A DNA stretch of 64,000 bases from positions 3,596,001 through 3,660,000 of the forward strand of contig NZ_AP027041.1 of the NCBI RefSeq assembly GCF_027924565.1, written 5' to 3'. The notes beneath the pieces are model-generated. The model was not told the origin of the DNA. It worked only from the letters and a program-made list of their open reading frames with translations, and searched no databases. Positions within the stretch are counted from its first letter, which is position 1. The number at the start of each line of letters is the position of its first letter. A program made the position numbers and the translations under genes. The stretch comes from Lysobacter auxotrophicus (GTDB taxonomy: Bacteria; Pseudomonadota; Gammaproteobacteria; Xanthomonadales; Xanthomonadaceae). This document shows, one piece after another, positions 20,303 to 29,511 of the stretch.

Positions 20303-20962
20303 ATGAGCACCCCCATGGATTACAGCAAGGCACGCGAACTGATGGTCGAACAGCAGGTACGTCCGTGGGACGTGCTTGATGGCCGCGTGCTCGATGTGAT
20401 GGCGACGCTGCCGCGCGAGGCGTTCCTGCCCGTGGCGCATCGCAACCTCGCCTACGCGGACCTCGCGCTGCCGCTATCCCATGGCGAGTCCGCCATGAAG
20501 CCGGTCCTCCAGGGCCGCGCCCTGCAGGCGCTGGCGCTGGATCCGTCCGACGACGTGCTGGTGATCGGCGACGGCACCGGGTACCTCGCCGCCTGCGCCG
20601 GCCGCCTGGCCCGCGACGTCCTCGCGCTGGAGCGCCACGCCGAGCACGCGCAGGCCGTGACCGCCGCGCTGTCGGAGCAGTCGATCGACAACGCCCAGGT
20701 CGTGGTCGGCGACGCCCTCACGTGGACGACCGACCGCCGCTTCACGGCGATCCTGGTCGCCGGTGCGGTGGACACCATCCCGCAGCGTTTCATCGACTGG
20801 CTGGAGCCGAACGGGCGCATGTTCATCGTGCGCGGCCGCTCGCCGGTGATGGAAGCGGTGCTGGTGCGCAACGAAGTCAACGCGCCGCGCATCCAATCGT
20901 TGTTCGAAACCGATGTTCCCTATCTCGCCGGTGCGGCCCCCGCCCCGGTGTTCAAGTTCTGA
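20303..20962 (+). CDS. protein-L-isoaspartate O-methyltransferase family protein
   Basis: 219 residues, cytoplasmic, no signal peptide. The family's features are visible: RELMVEQQVRPWDVLD at the start, LPREAFLP, LPLSHGESAMKPVLQGRALQAL and the SAM-binding loop VLVIGDGTGYLAA. The usual loop reads GTGSGY; GDGTGY here is a variant, so repair activity on isoaspartate is inferred from family only. It lies 71 bases before tolC on the same strand, a pairing I recall from xanthomonads. Confidence 0.85.
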   Translation: MSTPMDYSKARELMVEQQVRPWDVLDGRVLDVMATLPREAFLPVAHRNLAYADLALPLSHGESAMKPVLQGRALQALALDPSDDVLVIGDGTGYLAACAGRLARDVLALERHAEHAQAVTAALSEQSIDNAQVVVGDALTWTTDRRFTAILVAGAVDTIPQRFIDWLEPNGRMFIVRGRSPVMEAVLVRNEVNAPRIQSLFETDVPYLAGAAPAPVFKF

Positions 20963-21033
20963 CGCGATACCCCCACACGCCTGCAGCCACGCGGGCGGCT
21001 TGATAAGAACGTAAAACCGGACAAGGACCTCGC

Positions 21034-22452
21034 ATGATTCGCCGCCCGCTCGTCATCGCTCTCGCCGCAGCCGTGAGCCTGTCGGCCCTGTTGCCGGCCA
21101 CGGCCTCCGCCGAAGACCTCCTGCAGACCTACGAGCTGGCACGCCAGGCCGACCCGCAACTCGCGGCGGCCGAGTCCAACCGCCTGGCCATCCGGGAAGG
21201 CGCGGTGCAGACGCGCGCGGCGATGCTGCCGCAGCTGGACGGCTCGGCCTCGATCACCAAGGGCCGCAGCTACTCGCGCGGCAACAACTCGATCAACGCC
21301 GACGGCACCATCAACCCCGGCGACAGCGACACCGAGAGCACCACGCGCAGCACGGGCGTGAACCTCAGCCAGATGGTCTACGACCGCGGCAACTTCACCC
21401 GCCACAAGAGCGCGAAGGCGCTGGCGCAGGCCGCGGACTTCCAGCTGGCCGCGTCGGGCAACGACCTGGTCACGCGCACCTCGGCCGCCTACTTCAACGT
21501 GCTGATCGCGCTGGAATCGCTGGCTGCCGCCGAAGCGGCCGAAACCGCGCTGAAGAAGCAGTTCGACTACGCCTCCAAGCGCCTGGAAGTCGGCCTGGCG
21601 CCGATCACCGACGTGCACGAAGCGCGCGCCCAGTACGACAGCGCGCGCGCCAACACGATCCTGGCGCGCAATGCCGTCGAGGACTCGTACCAGGCGCTGG
21701 CCGAAATCACCGGCCAGCAGGTCCGCAACATCAAGGGCCTTCCGAAGGACTACCAGCCGTCGCTGACCGAAGCGCGCGACGCCGACGGCTGGGTCGCCAC
21801 CGCCATCGAGAACAACCCGGCCCTGCGCGCCAAGGAACTGCAGGTCTCCTCCACCGAGGCCGACGTCGAGACCGCGCGTGCCGGCCACTGGCCGCGCCTG
21901 TACCTGAGCGGCTCCTACGGCGACAGCACGACCTGGGGCGAGCGCCAGATCCTGGACGCCACGCGCGACATCGACAGCCGCACCTTCGGCCCGTCGGTCG
22001 GCCTGACGCTGTCGGTGCCGATCTTCTCCGGCGGCGCCACGCAGTCCGGCGTGCGCCAGGCGCTGGCGCGTCGCGACGTCGCACAGGACGAGCTGGAGCA
22101 GCAGAAGCGCCTGCTCGTGCGCAACACGCGCAACGCCTACCAGACGCTGGTGGCGAGCATCAGCGAAGTCGAGGCGCGCCGCCTCGCGCTGGTCTCCGCG
22201 CAGGCCGCGTACGACGCGTCGCAGGTCGGCCTGGAAGTCGGTACGCGCACCGTGCTGGACGTCCTGCAGAACCAGAACAACCTGTTCACCGCGCAGCTCG
22301 AGTTCGCCCGTGCGCGCTACAACCACCTGCAGAGCCGCCTGCTGCTGGAACAGGCCGCCGGCACGCTCGACATCGCCGACGTGCAGGACGTGAACCGCCT
22401 GCTGACCGTCGACACGGCATCGCAGCTGCCCGCCGGCGACGTGCCGGGCTGA
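21034..22452 (+). CDS. tolC: TolC family outer-membrane channel
   Basis: 472 residues with a signal peptide (cleavage likely after ATASA). Two internally similar halves of the outer-membrane efflux type are visible: LLQTYELARQADPQLAAAES then a long helical stretch, and the second DGWVATAIENNPALRAKELQ with coiled helices to RLLLEQAAGTLDIADV. FNVLIALESLAAAEAAE and GTRTVLDVLQNQNNLF match the TolC equatorial region. It forms trimeric exit ducts for RND pumps and type I secretion; it may serve the pump encoded at 15088-19384. A strong terminator follows. Confidence 0.95.
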   Translation: MIRRPLVIALAAAVSLSALLPATASAEDLLQTYELARQADPQLAAAESNRLAIREGAVQTRAAMLPQLDGSASITKGRSYSRGNNSINADGTINPGDSDTESTTRSTGVNLSQMVYDRGNFTRHKSAKALAQAADFQLAASGNDLVTRTSAAYFNVLIALESLAAAEAAETALKKQFDYASKRLEVGLAPITDVHEARAQYDSARANTILARNAVEDSYQALAEITGQQVRNIKGLPKDYQPSLTEARDADGWVATAIENNPALRAKELQVSSTEADVETARAGHWPRLYLSGSYGDSTTWGERQILDATRDIDSRTFGPSVGLTLSVPIFSGGATQSGVRQALARRDVAQDELEQQKRLLVRNTRNAYQTLVASISEVEARRLALVSAQAAYDASQVGLEVGTRTVLDVLQNQNNLFTAQLEFARARYNHLQSRLLLEQAAGTLDIADVQDVNRLLTVDTASQLPAGDVPG

Positions 22453-22478
22453 TCGGCGCCACACGTCGAGACGACGAA

Positions 22479-22512
22479 GGCCGGACGGAAACGTCCGGCC
22501 TGCTGCTTTTCA
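22479..22512 (+). terminator. intrinsic terminator of tolC
   Basis: Nine-pair stem GGCCGGACG (22479-22487) with CGTCCGGCC (22492-22500), loop GAAA, followed by TGCTGCTTTT. Good rho-independent form. Confidence 0.85.
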
Positions 22513-22549
22513 GGCTCGCCTGCAACACGCGTGCTAACACCAAGCGCGC

Positions 22550-23458
22550 TTACAGCACGCCTTCGATCGGAATGGCCAGCGCCGCCGCCTCGGCTGCGCA
22601 ATCGACACCCGGCGCTTTCCCGCCGGCACGCAAGGACTGCACTTCCCGGGTCGCGGCCGCGACGTCGGCCTGGTACGTCGCGTTCGACTGGAGCCTGGCG
22701 AACGTGCCCGATGCGATCGTGCGACCGGCCAGGATGTCGCTCTGCCAGTGCGCGTTGCAGACCAGCCGGCTTTCGCCGAACGAGCGTCCGCGCACGAGCA
22801 GCGCATCCGCGTGATCGGGCGCGACCTGCGTGAGCACCAGCGCCCACATCCAGCCGATCGACGTGTGGCCGGACGGATACGAACCGTCGTCGCGCAGCGC
22901 GGCTTCGTCCTTCGGGGCGCACGTGCCTTCCTTGTAGAAGACGAACGGCCGCGTGCGCCTGTAGTGATCCTTCGCCGCATACGTGGCGAGGCCGGCGTCG
23001 GTCATCGAGCGACGCAGCAGCTGATAGAGCCGGGGCGAGTCTTCCTGCGAGACCGGCACGCCGAGCGCGCATGCGAACGCGCCGGCGACGTGCGGGAACG
23101 CGAGATCCGCGTCGGAGGTCGCCTGCGTGTCGCGGGCCGTGCCCCGAAGTTTCTGCGAGGCACGGCTCACCGCCTGGTCCTGCTTGAACGCCGCCGAGCC
23201 GTCCTTCGGTGGCGCGGGCAGCAACGCGAGGCTGTTGGGCAGGTCGCGGCCGAGATAACCGGCCAGCACGCCGGGGCGGATTTCCGGCACGGCTTCGGCG
23301 GCGGCGGGTGTCGTCGCGGCGGGCAGCATCGGCGAGGCGGCCGGCTGCGTCGCAGGCTGCGTGGCGCACGCGGAGAGCGCGAGGGTCGCCGCGATGATCA
23401 GCGGCCTGGCGAGCGACGCGGTGCCGTGCGGGCAGGCCTTTCCGGGCGACTTGTTCAC
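22550..23458 (-). CDS. class A-type acid phosphatase (PAP2 superfamily), lipoprotein
   Basis: 302 residues. The signal peptide ends in a lipobox (LSACA), so it is likely anchored. The three-part PAP2 active site is complete: KDHYRRTRPF, GSYPSGHTSIGW and the SR...H...D element ESRLVCNAHWQSD. The class A nonspecific acid phosphatases (PhoN/PhoC) share this order and the GSYPSGHT signature. The enzyme should hydrolyse phosphomonoesters outside the cytoplasm via a phospho-histidine. Monocistronic, convergent with tolC. Confidence 0.9.
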   Translation of the reverse strand: MNKSPGKACPHGTASLARPLIIAATLALSACATQPATQPAASPMLPAATTPAAAEAVPEIRPGVLAGYLGRDLPNSLALLPAPPKDGSAAFKQDQAVSRASQKLRGTARDTQATSDADLAFPHVAGAFACALGVPVSQEDSPRLYQLLRRSMTDAGLATYAAKDHYRRTRPFVFYKEGTCAPKDEAALRDDGSYPSGHTSIGWMWALVLTQVAPDHADALLVRGRSFGESRLVCNAHWQSDILAGRTIASGTFARLQSNATYQADVAAATREVQSLRAGGKAPGVDCAAEAAALAIPIEGVL

Positions 23459-23568
23459 GTCACTTGCTCCTTCAGGTGATGTCCGTCGCCAGATGCATTA
23501 CTGGGCGTTCACGGGCCGTGAAGTCTGCCGGCGCGCGCGGGCGCCGCACCATCGGAGGAATCCGCGTA

Positions 23569-24870
23569 TCAGGCCGCAGGCGGCAGGAGCGGTTGCAGCA
23601 ACTCGAGCGTGCGTGCGAGCGCGCCGCGTCCGGTTTCGACCAGCGCGCGACCGGCCGCGGTCATCCGCTCGCGGCGTTGCGGGTCGCCCAGCAGTTCGGC
23701 GAGCGCGCGTTCGACGTGCTCGGCGTCCGTCGCCACGCACAACGCACCGGCGTCTTCCAGGCGCTGCGCGATCTCGACGAAGTTGTGCAGGTGCGGCCCG
23801 GTGACGATGGCGGTGCCGGTCGCCGCGGGTTCGAGCAGGTTGTGGCCGCCGATCGCCTGCAGGCTGCCGCCGACGAAGGCGACATCGGCGCAGGCGTAGA
23901 AGCTCATCAACTCGCCGAGCGTGTCGATCACGAACACCGCGTCGTCCGCCTGCGGCCACTGCTGGCGCGAGCGCGTGGACACGGTCCAGCCGGCGGCGCG
24001 CGCGGTGTCGGCGACGGTGCGGAAGCGTTCGGGATGGCGCGGCGCCCACAGCATCAGCAGGTCGGGGAACCGGGCGCGCAGCTGGCGGTGGATGGCGATG
24101 ACCGCCATCTCCTCGTCCTCGTGCGTGCTGGCGGCGATCCACACCGGACGCTCGCCGCACTGCGTGCGGCATCGCGCGGCGAAACCGGCCAGGTCTTCCG
24201 GCACGGCGACGTCGAACTTCAGGTTGCCCACTTCGGCGACCTGCTCCGGGCGCGCGCCCAGCCGCACGAAGCGTTCGCCGTCCGCATGCGACTGGGCCGC
24301 GACCGTGCGCACCGTGCGCAGCGCACGCGCGACCAGCGGCGCGAGCACGCGGTAGCCGCGCAGCGATCGCTCCGACAGGCGCGCGTTGAGGATGACCACC
24401 GGAATGCCCGCGTCGCGGCAGCCGAACAACAGGCTGGGCCACAGTTCGGTTTCCATGATCAGCGCCGCGTAAGGACGGTAATGCGCGAGGAAGCGCCCGA
24501 CCGCGCCGGGGAGGTCGTACGGCAGGTACACGTGTTCGACCGCGTCGCCCCACAGCGCGTGCACGCGTTCGGAACCGGTCGGGGTGATCGTGGTGACCAG
24601 CAGGCGCAGGTCGGGCCGCGCGCGGCGCAACGCATTGACCAGCGGCACGGCGGCGTTGACCTCGCCCACCGAGACCGCATGCACCCACAGCGTGCGCATC
24701 GGCGCTGCATCGCCGTAATGCGCGTAACGCTCCTGCCAACGCAGGAAATACGCGGGCTGGCGCAGGCCGCGCCAGATCAGGTGGTAGACCGTGATGGGCG
24801 CCAACAGATACAGGGCGACCGAATACAGGCCGCGCAGGAGGCGCTCGATGGGGTCCGTCGGCATCGGCAT
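23569..24870 (-). CDS. waaA: Kdo transferase
   Basis: 433 residues. Transfers 3-deoxy-D-manno-octulosonic acid from CMP-Kdo to lipid IVA at the inner membrane. A hydrophobic N-terminal anchor (residues ~12-30) is followed by LWVHAVSVGEVNAA with the family's catalytic Glu region, TTITPTGSERV, and METELWPSLL. The C-terminal GT-B half has WIAASTHEDEE and GGHNLLEPAATGTAIVTGPH. Length is typical. It is divergent from the lipid A acyltransferase gene; the shared 115-base gap presumably holds both promoters. Confidence 0.95.
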   Translation of the reverse strand: MPMPTDPIERLLRGLYSVALYLLAPITVYHLIWRGLRQPAYFLRWQERYAHYGDAAPMRTLWVHAVSVGEVNAAVPLVNALRRARPDLRLLVTTITPTGSERVHALWGDAVEHVYLPYDLPGAVGRFLAHYRPYAALIMETELWPSLLFGCRDAGIPVVILNARLSERSLRGYRVLAPLVARALRTVRTVAAQSHADGERFVRLGARPEQVAEVGNLKFDVAVPEDLAGFAARCRTQCGERPVWIAASTHEDEEMAVIAIHRQLRARFPDLLMLWAPRHPERFRTVADTARAAGWTVSTRSRQQWPQADDAVFVIDTLGELMSFYACADVAFVGGSLQAIGGHNLLEPAATGTAIVTGPHLHNFVEIAQRLEDAGALCVATDAEHVERALAELLGDPQRRERMTAAGRALVETGRGALARTLELLQPLLPPAA

Positions 24871-24985
24871 AAGGATAACGAAGCCGGTGACGAGCGGGCG
24901 AAGAACATCGCCTCGCGTATCGCCCGATGCGCGCCATGTCCATCGCGTCTACTGCATGCCGGCACCGTCCCCGTAGAATCGCCGC

Positions 24986-25918
24986 ATGCCCAGGGCAGTC
25001 GAATCCCCCACGTCCCCGCCGTCTCCGCCGTTCGGTCCACGCCATTGGCCGATGTGGTTCGCCCTCGGCGTCATGTGCCTGGGCGCACGCCTGCCGTGGT
25101 CCGTGCAGCGTGGGCTGGGCCGCGTCATCGGCGCGCTCGCGTTCCGTGTCGGTACGGCGCGACGCCGGGCGGCGCGGATCAACCTGGGCCTGTGCTTTCC
25201 CGAAATGTCGCCCGACCAGCGCGAACGCCTGCTGCGCGACAGTTTCCGCGACCTGGGCATCGGCTTCTTCGAATTCGCGCGTGCGTGGTGGGGTTCGGCC
25301 ACGCCGATGCGCCGCACGGTGCGCATCGAAGGCCTCGAACTGCTGGACGACATCCGCGCGCAGGGTCGCGGCGTGCTGATGGTGTCGGGCCACTTCATGA
25401 CGCTGGAAATGTGCGGGCGCCTGATGTGCGACCACCTGCCGCTCACCGGCATGTACCGCCGGCATCGCAGCCCGGTGATGGAGTGGGCCGTGAAGCGTGG
25501 CCGCCTGCGCTACGCCAAGGCGATGTTCACCAACGACGAGATCCGTCCGGCGATCCGCCATCTCAAGCAGGGCGGTTTCCTGTGGTACGCGCCGGACCAG
25601 GACATGCGCGGCAAGGACACCGTGTTCGCGCCGTTCTTCGGCGTGCCGGCGGCGACGATCACCGCGACGCACCAGTTCGCGCGGCTCAGTGGCTGCGCGG
25701 TGGTGCCGTTCTTCCATCGTCGCGAAGGCGCCCATTACGTGCTTCGCGTCGGCGCGCCGCTGGCGGATTTCCCGTCGAACGATGCGGCCGCCGATTCCAC
25801 CCGCGTCAACGCGGCGATCGAAGCGATGGTGCGCGAGGCGCCGACGCAGTACCTGTGGATCCACCGTCGCTTCAAGCGCCGGCCGCCGGGGATGACGTCC
25901 CCGTACGGCAAACGCTGA
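24986..25918 (+). CDS. lpxL: lipid A biosynthesis acyltransferase (LpxL/HtrB family)
   Basis: 310 residues. Adds a secondary acyl chain to Kdo2-lipid IVA. An N-terminal membrane segment (WFALGVMCLGARLPW) is followed by the catalytic HX4E, HFMTLE with His at residue 136 and Glu at 141. YRRHRSPVMEW, FLWYAPDQDM and YLWIHRRFKRRP are family signatures. LpxL and LpxM are hard to separate by eye, so the symbol is the default. Confidence 0.9.
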   Translation: MPRAVESPTSPPSPPFGPRHWPMWFALGVMCLGARLPWSVQRGLGRVIGALAFRVGTARRRAARINLGLCFPEMSPDQRERLLRDSFRDLGIGFFEFARAWWGSATPMRRTVRIEGLELLDDIRAQGRGVLMVSGHFMTLEMCGRLMCDHLPLTGMYRRHRSPVMEWAVKRGRLRYAKAMFTNDEIRPAIRHLKQGGFLWYAPDQDMRGKDTVFAPFFGVPAATITATHQFARLSGCAVVPFFHRREGAHYVLRVGAPLADFPSNDAAADSTRVNAAIEAMVREAPTQYLWIHRRFKRRPPGMTSPYGKR

Positions 25919-25921
25919 GCG

Positions 25922-27226
25922 TCACTCGCGCGCGAGCAGGCTTCCCGCGTAGAGCGCGGCGAGCAGCAGGGTGAGCCCGCCCCAGAACGTCGAATAGAAC
26001 GCCAGGTGCGTGTTGATCGGGAACACCGTCACCGCCAGCGCCCACATCGCCGGGCGCGCGCGTTCGCGGGCCGCCTCGTCGGCGAAACGCCACGCGCGCC
26101 ACGCCATCGCAAGGCCGGCCAACCACAGCAGCACGCCGAAGGCGCCGGTTTCGCTGAGCACTTCCAGGAAGATCTGGTGCGCGTGCAGCGCCGGGCCCGT
26201 GCCCCACGCCGCCCGTTCGCCCGGTGCGGGGTCGCAGGCCGGGAACGCTTCGCGGAAACCGCGCGCGCCAATGCCGTTGATCGGATGCTCGCGCGCCATG
26301 CACAGCGCGGCGCTCCAGATGCGTGCGCGACCGGACAGCGCGCTGTCCACGCCTTCGACGTCCGCCGACACCGCGTGCGTGGTGCGTGCCAGTCGTTCGC
26401 GCACCTGCGGGACGGTCATGCTGAGCACGGAGATCGCGATGGCGCCCACGGCGAACACGCCGATCAGCTTCTTCCACCCGACCAGGCGCCAGCCGGACAG
26501 CACGAGCGCGACGGCGTAGGTGATCCACGAGGCGCGCGAACCGGCCAGCACCAGCACGATGCCGATGGCCGCCGCGGCGAGCAGCCAGCCGGTCGTCCCC
26601 ATGCGGCGCCCGCACGCGAACAGCAGGAACGGCGATAGGCTCGCCAGTACCGGGCCCAGCTTGAGATTGCACGGACCGAGCACGCCGCTGAGGCGATCGA
26701 CACCGGCCACTTCCTGCGGCGTGCACATGCCGTGGCCGCTGATGGCGTGCTTGATGCCGTCGATGCCGGAGAAAAGCGGGCTCGCGCCGGTCGCCGCCTG
26801 CGCGAGCGCATCGAGCGTCCAGATGCCGACGATGATCGCCAGTCCGCCGAAGGTGATCCGCCGGCCGCGCGGATCGGCCACCGCCGACGCGACCAGCCAC
26901 AGGAACGGCAGGTAGCGAAGGTCCACCGCCGCTTCGCGCAGCGCGCGGGCGGGGTCGATGGCGTCGATCGCCGACACCAGCTCCGGCGTCCAGTACGCGA
27001 AGAACAGCACGCTGGTCAGCGCCCACGCGGGATTGCTCAGCAGCTTGTCGCCGCCGCGGAAGCGCGACAACGCCAGGTGCACGATCGCCGCCAGCGCGCC
27101 CAGCACCAGGATGCCTTCCGCATAGCCCGGCGCCGGCCACAGCGCGACGTACGCGAGGATCCACGCCGGCGCCCAGCGCCAGCCGCGGACGCGCGGCGCG
27201 GGCGGCGCGGCGTCAGCGGGGTGCAT
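25922..27226 (-). CDS. O-antigen ligase / polymerase-like membrane protein (Wzy_C)
   Basis: 434 residues. Starts at ATG 27226 (MHPADAAPP...), overlapping the upstream glycosyltransferase gene by 14 bases; the frame is open further upstream but that is out-of-frame overlap. About ten membrane helices are visible. The Wzy_C region has SGRARIWSAALCMAREHPINGIGARGF and later HAHQIFLEVLSETG, the periplasmic loop with conserved His typical of WaaL-type ligases. It probably joins undecaprenyl-linked glycan to lipid A-core, or polymerises it; sequence alone does not decide. Operon with the GT4 gene. Confidence 0.85.
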   Translation of the reverse strand: MHPADAAPPAPRVRGWRWAPAWILAYVALWPAPGYAEGILVLGALAAIVHLALSRFRGGDKLLSNPAWALTSVLFFAYWTPELVSAIDAIDPARALREAAVDLRYLPFLWLVASAVADPRGRRITFGGLAIIVGIWTLDALAQAATGASPLFSGIDGIKHAISGHGMCTPQEVAGVDRLSGVLGPCNLKLGPVLASLSPFLLFACGRRMGTTGWLLAAAAIGIVLVLAGSRASWITYAVALVLSGWRLVGWKKLIGVFAVGAIAISVLSMTVPQVRERLARTTHAVSADVEGVDSALSGRARIWSAALCMAREHPINGIGARGFREAFPACDPAPGERAAWGTGPALHAHQIFLEVLSETGAFGVLLWLAGLAMAWRAWRFADEAARERARPAMWALAVTVFPINTHLAFYSTFWGGLTLLLAALYAGSLLARE

Positions 27227-28334
27227 CGATGAGCTCGGCGTAGACGTCAAGCGTGGCCTCCTGCATCGCGTGAAGTGAAAGCGGAATCGTAGCCGGCGGC
27301 GAGACCGGGTGCGTAAGAAGTTCGTAGCCGCTGCGATGCAGCGCGTCGAGGTCGAACGGCGCCACCGCGCCCTTCGGCTGCCACGTCGCCAGCAGTTCGC
27401 CCACGCCACCATGCGCCCAACCGAGCACGGGACGCCCCACCGACCAGGCTTCGAGCACCGTGCGGCCGAATGCCTCGGGCTTGCGCGAAAGCTGCAGTAC
27501 GACGTCGCTCGCGGCATACGCGCGCGCGATCGCGTCGGTCGGTTCGGTGAAGGCGACGGCGTCCGCGATGCCGCGCGTCGCCGCTTCGCCTTCGAGTTCG
27601 GCGATGTACGCCTCGCGTCCGGCTTCGCGCGCGCCGGGCAACCACAGGCGCGCGTCGAGTCCGTCGGCGCGAAGCCGAGAGAGCAGCGCGAGCGCGTCGG
27701 CGTGTCCCTTCAACCGCGTGCCGCGCCCCGGCAGCAGCAGCAGCGGGCCGTCGCCGCCGAGTGCGGGATGCGACGCCGCGGCCCACGCGCGCGCTTCGGC
27801 GTCGGGACTGGGCGCACGCGGGAACGTGCGCGGGTCGATGCCACGCGGGATCACGCGCAGCTTCGAGGCATCGACCTCGGGGTAATGACGCAGCACGAAC
27901 GCGCGCACGGTGTCGGACACGCAGATCACGCGCTCGCCATGGGTCATCACCGCGCTGTAGCGCGACGGCGAATTGAGCCCGTGCACGGTCGTGACCCAGT
28001 GCGGACGCTTCGAGGCCGGCAGGCTGCGCAACGCGAATTCGCCGACCCACGCCGGCAGGCGCGAGCGTGCATGCACGAGGTCGACGCGTTCGCGTTCGAA
28101 CAGCGCGCGCAGGGCGAAAACGTGTCGGAAGGTCAGCGGCGACTTGCGCCCGATGTCGAGCGCGACGTGCTCGGCGCCGAGCGCCTGCAAACGCGGCACC
28201 AGCCGGCCGCCTTTGGAGACGACGATCGCGCGATGGCCGGCATCGACCAGCGCCTGCGCGATCTCGAGGGTGGAACGTTCGACGCCGCCCGATTCCAGGG
28301 CCGGCAACAACTGGACGACGGTCAGCCGGCGCAT
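27213..28334 (-). CDS. GT4-family glycosyltransferase
   Basis: 373 residues from ATG 28334 (MRRLTVVQLLPALESGGVERS), preceded by GGAG six bases upstream; a GTG start ten codons earlier (28364) is possible but weaker. GT-B fold: the first half has LESGGVERSTLEIAQAL and VHARSRLPAWVGEFA; the second half has the nucleotide-sugar site (LPGRGTRLKGH) and the EX7E motif in KPEAFGRTVLEAWSVGRPVLG. Cytoplasmic face of the inner membrane. Neighbours point to lipopolysaccharide core or O-chain assembly. Confidence 0.9.
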   Translation of the reverse strand: MRRLTVVQLLPALESGGVERSTLEIAQALVDAGHRAIVVSKGGRLVPRLQALGAEHVALDIGRKSPLTFRHVFALRALFERERVDLVHARSRLPAWVGEFALRSLPASKRPHWVTTVHGLNSPSRYSAVMTHGERVICVSDTVRAFVLRHYPEVDASKLRVIPRGIDPRTFPRAPSPDAEARAWAAASHPALGGDGPLLLLPGRGTRLKGHADALALLSRLRADGLDARLWLPGAREAGREAYIAELEGEAATRGIADAVAFTEPTDAIARAYAASDVVLQLSRKPEAFGRTVLEAWSVGRPVLGWAHGGVGELLATWQPKGAVAPFDLDALHRSGYELLTHPVSPPATIPLSLHAMQEATLDVYAELIDAPR

Positions 28335-28380
28335 GCGCGGCTCCGCGGCGGAGTTTCGCGGCACCGGCGTTGCGTGGAGG

Positions 28381-28581
28381 TCAGTCCTGGAGGACGAAGT
28401 GCGAACCGCAGTACGGGCACTGCACCTCGCCGTTTTCGGCTTCGATGGGCAGGTACACGCGCGGATGCGAGTTCCACAGCGCCATCGAGGGCAGCGGGCA
28501 GCTCAGCGGCAGGTCGGCGCGGTGCACGACGTAGCGCTGCTCGGCGTTGGCCTGGGTCGGATGGGCGTTGGCTGCGGTCAT
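28381..28581 (-). CDS. CHCC zinc-finger protein (NDUFS6-like)
   Basis: 66 residues. The C-terminal part is the conserved zinc knuckle: LPLSCPLPSMALWNSHPRVYLPIE then VQCPYCGSHFVL, giving the Cys-His-Cys-Cys zinc ligands. Related bacterial proteins share this with the accessory subunit NDUFS6 of mitochondrial complex I. Role in bacteria is not established. It lies 46 bases upstream of the GT4 gene and may be cotranscribed. Confidence 0.85.
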   Translation of the reverse strand: MTAANAHPTQANAEQRYVVHRADLPLSCPLPSMALWNSHPRVYLPIEAENGEVQCPYCGSHFVLQD

Positions 28582-28663
28582 GGGTCGGAACGGCTGTGGC
28601 GACGCGGGGCCGCAAGTTTACCAGCCCCGACGCGAAGACCGGCGCGAAGGCCGGGATTTCCGG

Positions 28664-29374
28664 CTATTCCGGCAGATCCAGCAGCACGAGCAGCGCGGGC
28701 TCGTCGCCGGCGCCCTGGAACCGCAGCGTGCCGGACTCGTCGCGAAGCGCGAGCGCGTCGCCGGGCCGGAGCGCGATCCCGCCGTTGGCCGTTGCCGCGC
28801 CGGAGACGACCTGCAACCAGTAGAGCCGCGAACCATCGGGCACGAAGTCCGCCGCTTTGCCCGGCTCGAGTCGCAGTTGCAGAAGCCGCGCATCCTGCCG
28901 GATCGCCAGGCTTCCGTCGGCGCCATCGCCCGATGCGAGTAGCGTCCATCCGCGCGCATCGGCCGGTGCCGCCGCGCGACGCGCGTACGCCGGCTCGTGG
29001 TTCAGGCGCGAAGGCTGGATCCACAGCTGCAGCAGGCGGAGGGGTTCCGACGAGGACGCATTGCGTTCGGCGTGCTGGACGCCGTGGCCCGCGCTGAGCC
29101 ATTGCAGCTCGCCCGTGCGCAGGACGCCGCTGCCGCCGATGGCGTCCTCATGGGCGAGTTCGCCGGAGACGACGAGCGCCAGCAGCTCCATGTTCGCGTG
29201 ACGCGCCGTGTCGAAACCGGCGCCGGGCGCGAGTCGATCGTCGTTGAGCACGCGCAGCGCGCCCAAGCCCATCCACGCCGGGGCGTAGTGGGAGCCGAAC
29301 GAAAACGCGTGGTGGCTGTCGCGGCCTTCGGCCGTGGAGTGGCCGCGGGAGTCGGCGGGACGGTGGACGATCAT
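28664..29374 (-). CDS. pirin family protein
   Basis: 236 residues, two cupin domains. The N-terminal domain holds the iron-site pattern (HRPADSRGHST, FDTARHANMELLALVVSGELAHED, AGHGVQHAERN) with His and Glu ligands; the second cupin is degenerate as usual. WMGLGALRVLNDDRLAPGAGF is a pirin signature. Bacterial pirins include quercetinase-like enzymes and regulators of central metabolism; which this is cannot be told. Confidence 0.88.
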   Translation of the reverse strand: MIVHRPADSRGHSTAEGRDSHHAFSFGSHYAPAWMGLGALRVLNDDRLAPGAGFDTARHANMELLALVVSGELAHEDAIGGSGVLRTGELQWLSAGHGVQHAERNASSSEPLRLLQLWIQPSRLNHEPAYARRAAAPADARGWTLLASGDGADGSLAIRQDARLLQLRLEPGKAADFVPDGSRLYWLQVVSGAATANGGIALRPGDALALRDESGTLRFQGAGDEPALLVLLDLPE

Positions 29375-29390
29375 CGTTCTACTTGGTCAT

Positions 29391-29495
29391 TCCAGCGAAG
29401 GCTGGCGACATTTTGCCCGTTCCGCGTGGGCCTGCGCTCGCCCGAGCGCGTGCGGGCAGCGCGCGTGCCGTGACCCCTCTCCCGCAGGAGAGGGG
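29391..29495. repeat. short dispersed repeats downstream of YceI gene
   Basis: Two elements. GTCATTCCAGCGAAGGCTGG at about 29391-29412 belongs to the family also seen near 50150, 50230, 51930 and 60900. CCCCTCTCC (29474-29482) pairs with GGAGAGGGG (29487-29495) and recurs as a ten-pair version at 55593-55615. The second may also terminate yceI transcription, but it lacks a T-run. Confidence 0.6.
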
Positions 29496-29511
29496 CTGAA
29501 GCCACGGCCGC

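Noticed and set aside
23464..25974. 836-codon + strand open frame and 788-codon - strand frame (23498-25864)
   Set aside because: Both overlap waaA and the lipid A acyltransferase out of frame; no motifs.
28381..28581. Ferredoxin or rubredoxin reading of the CPYCG motif
   Set aside because: The PLPSMALWNSHPRV context matches the CHCC zinc-finger family instead; only one CxxC plus single Cys and His ligands.
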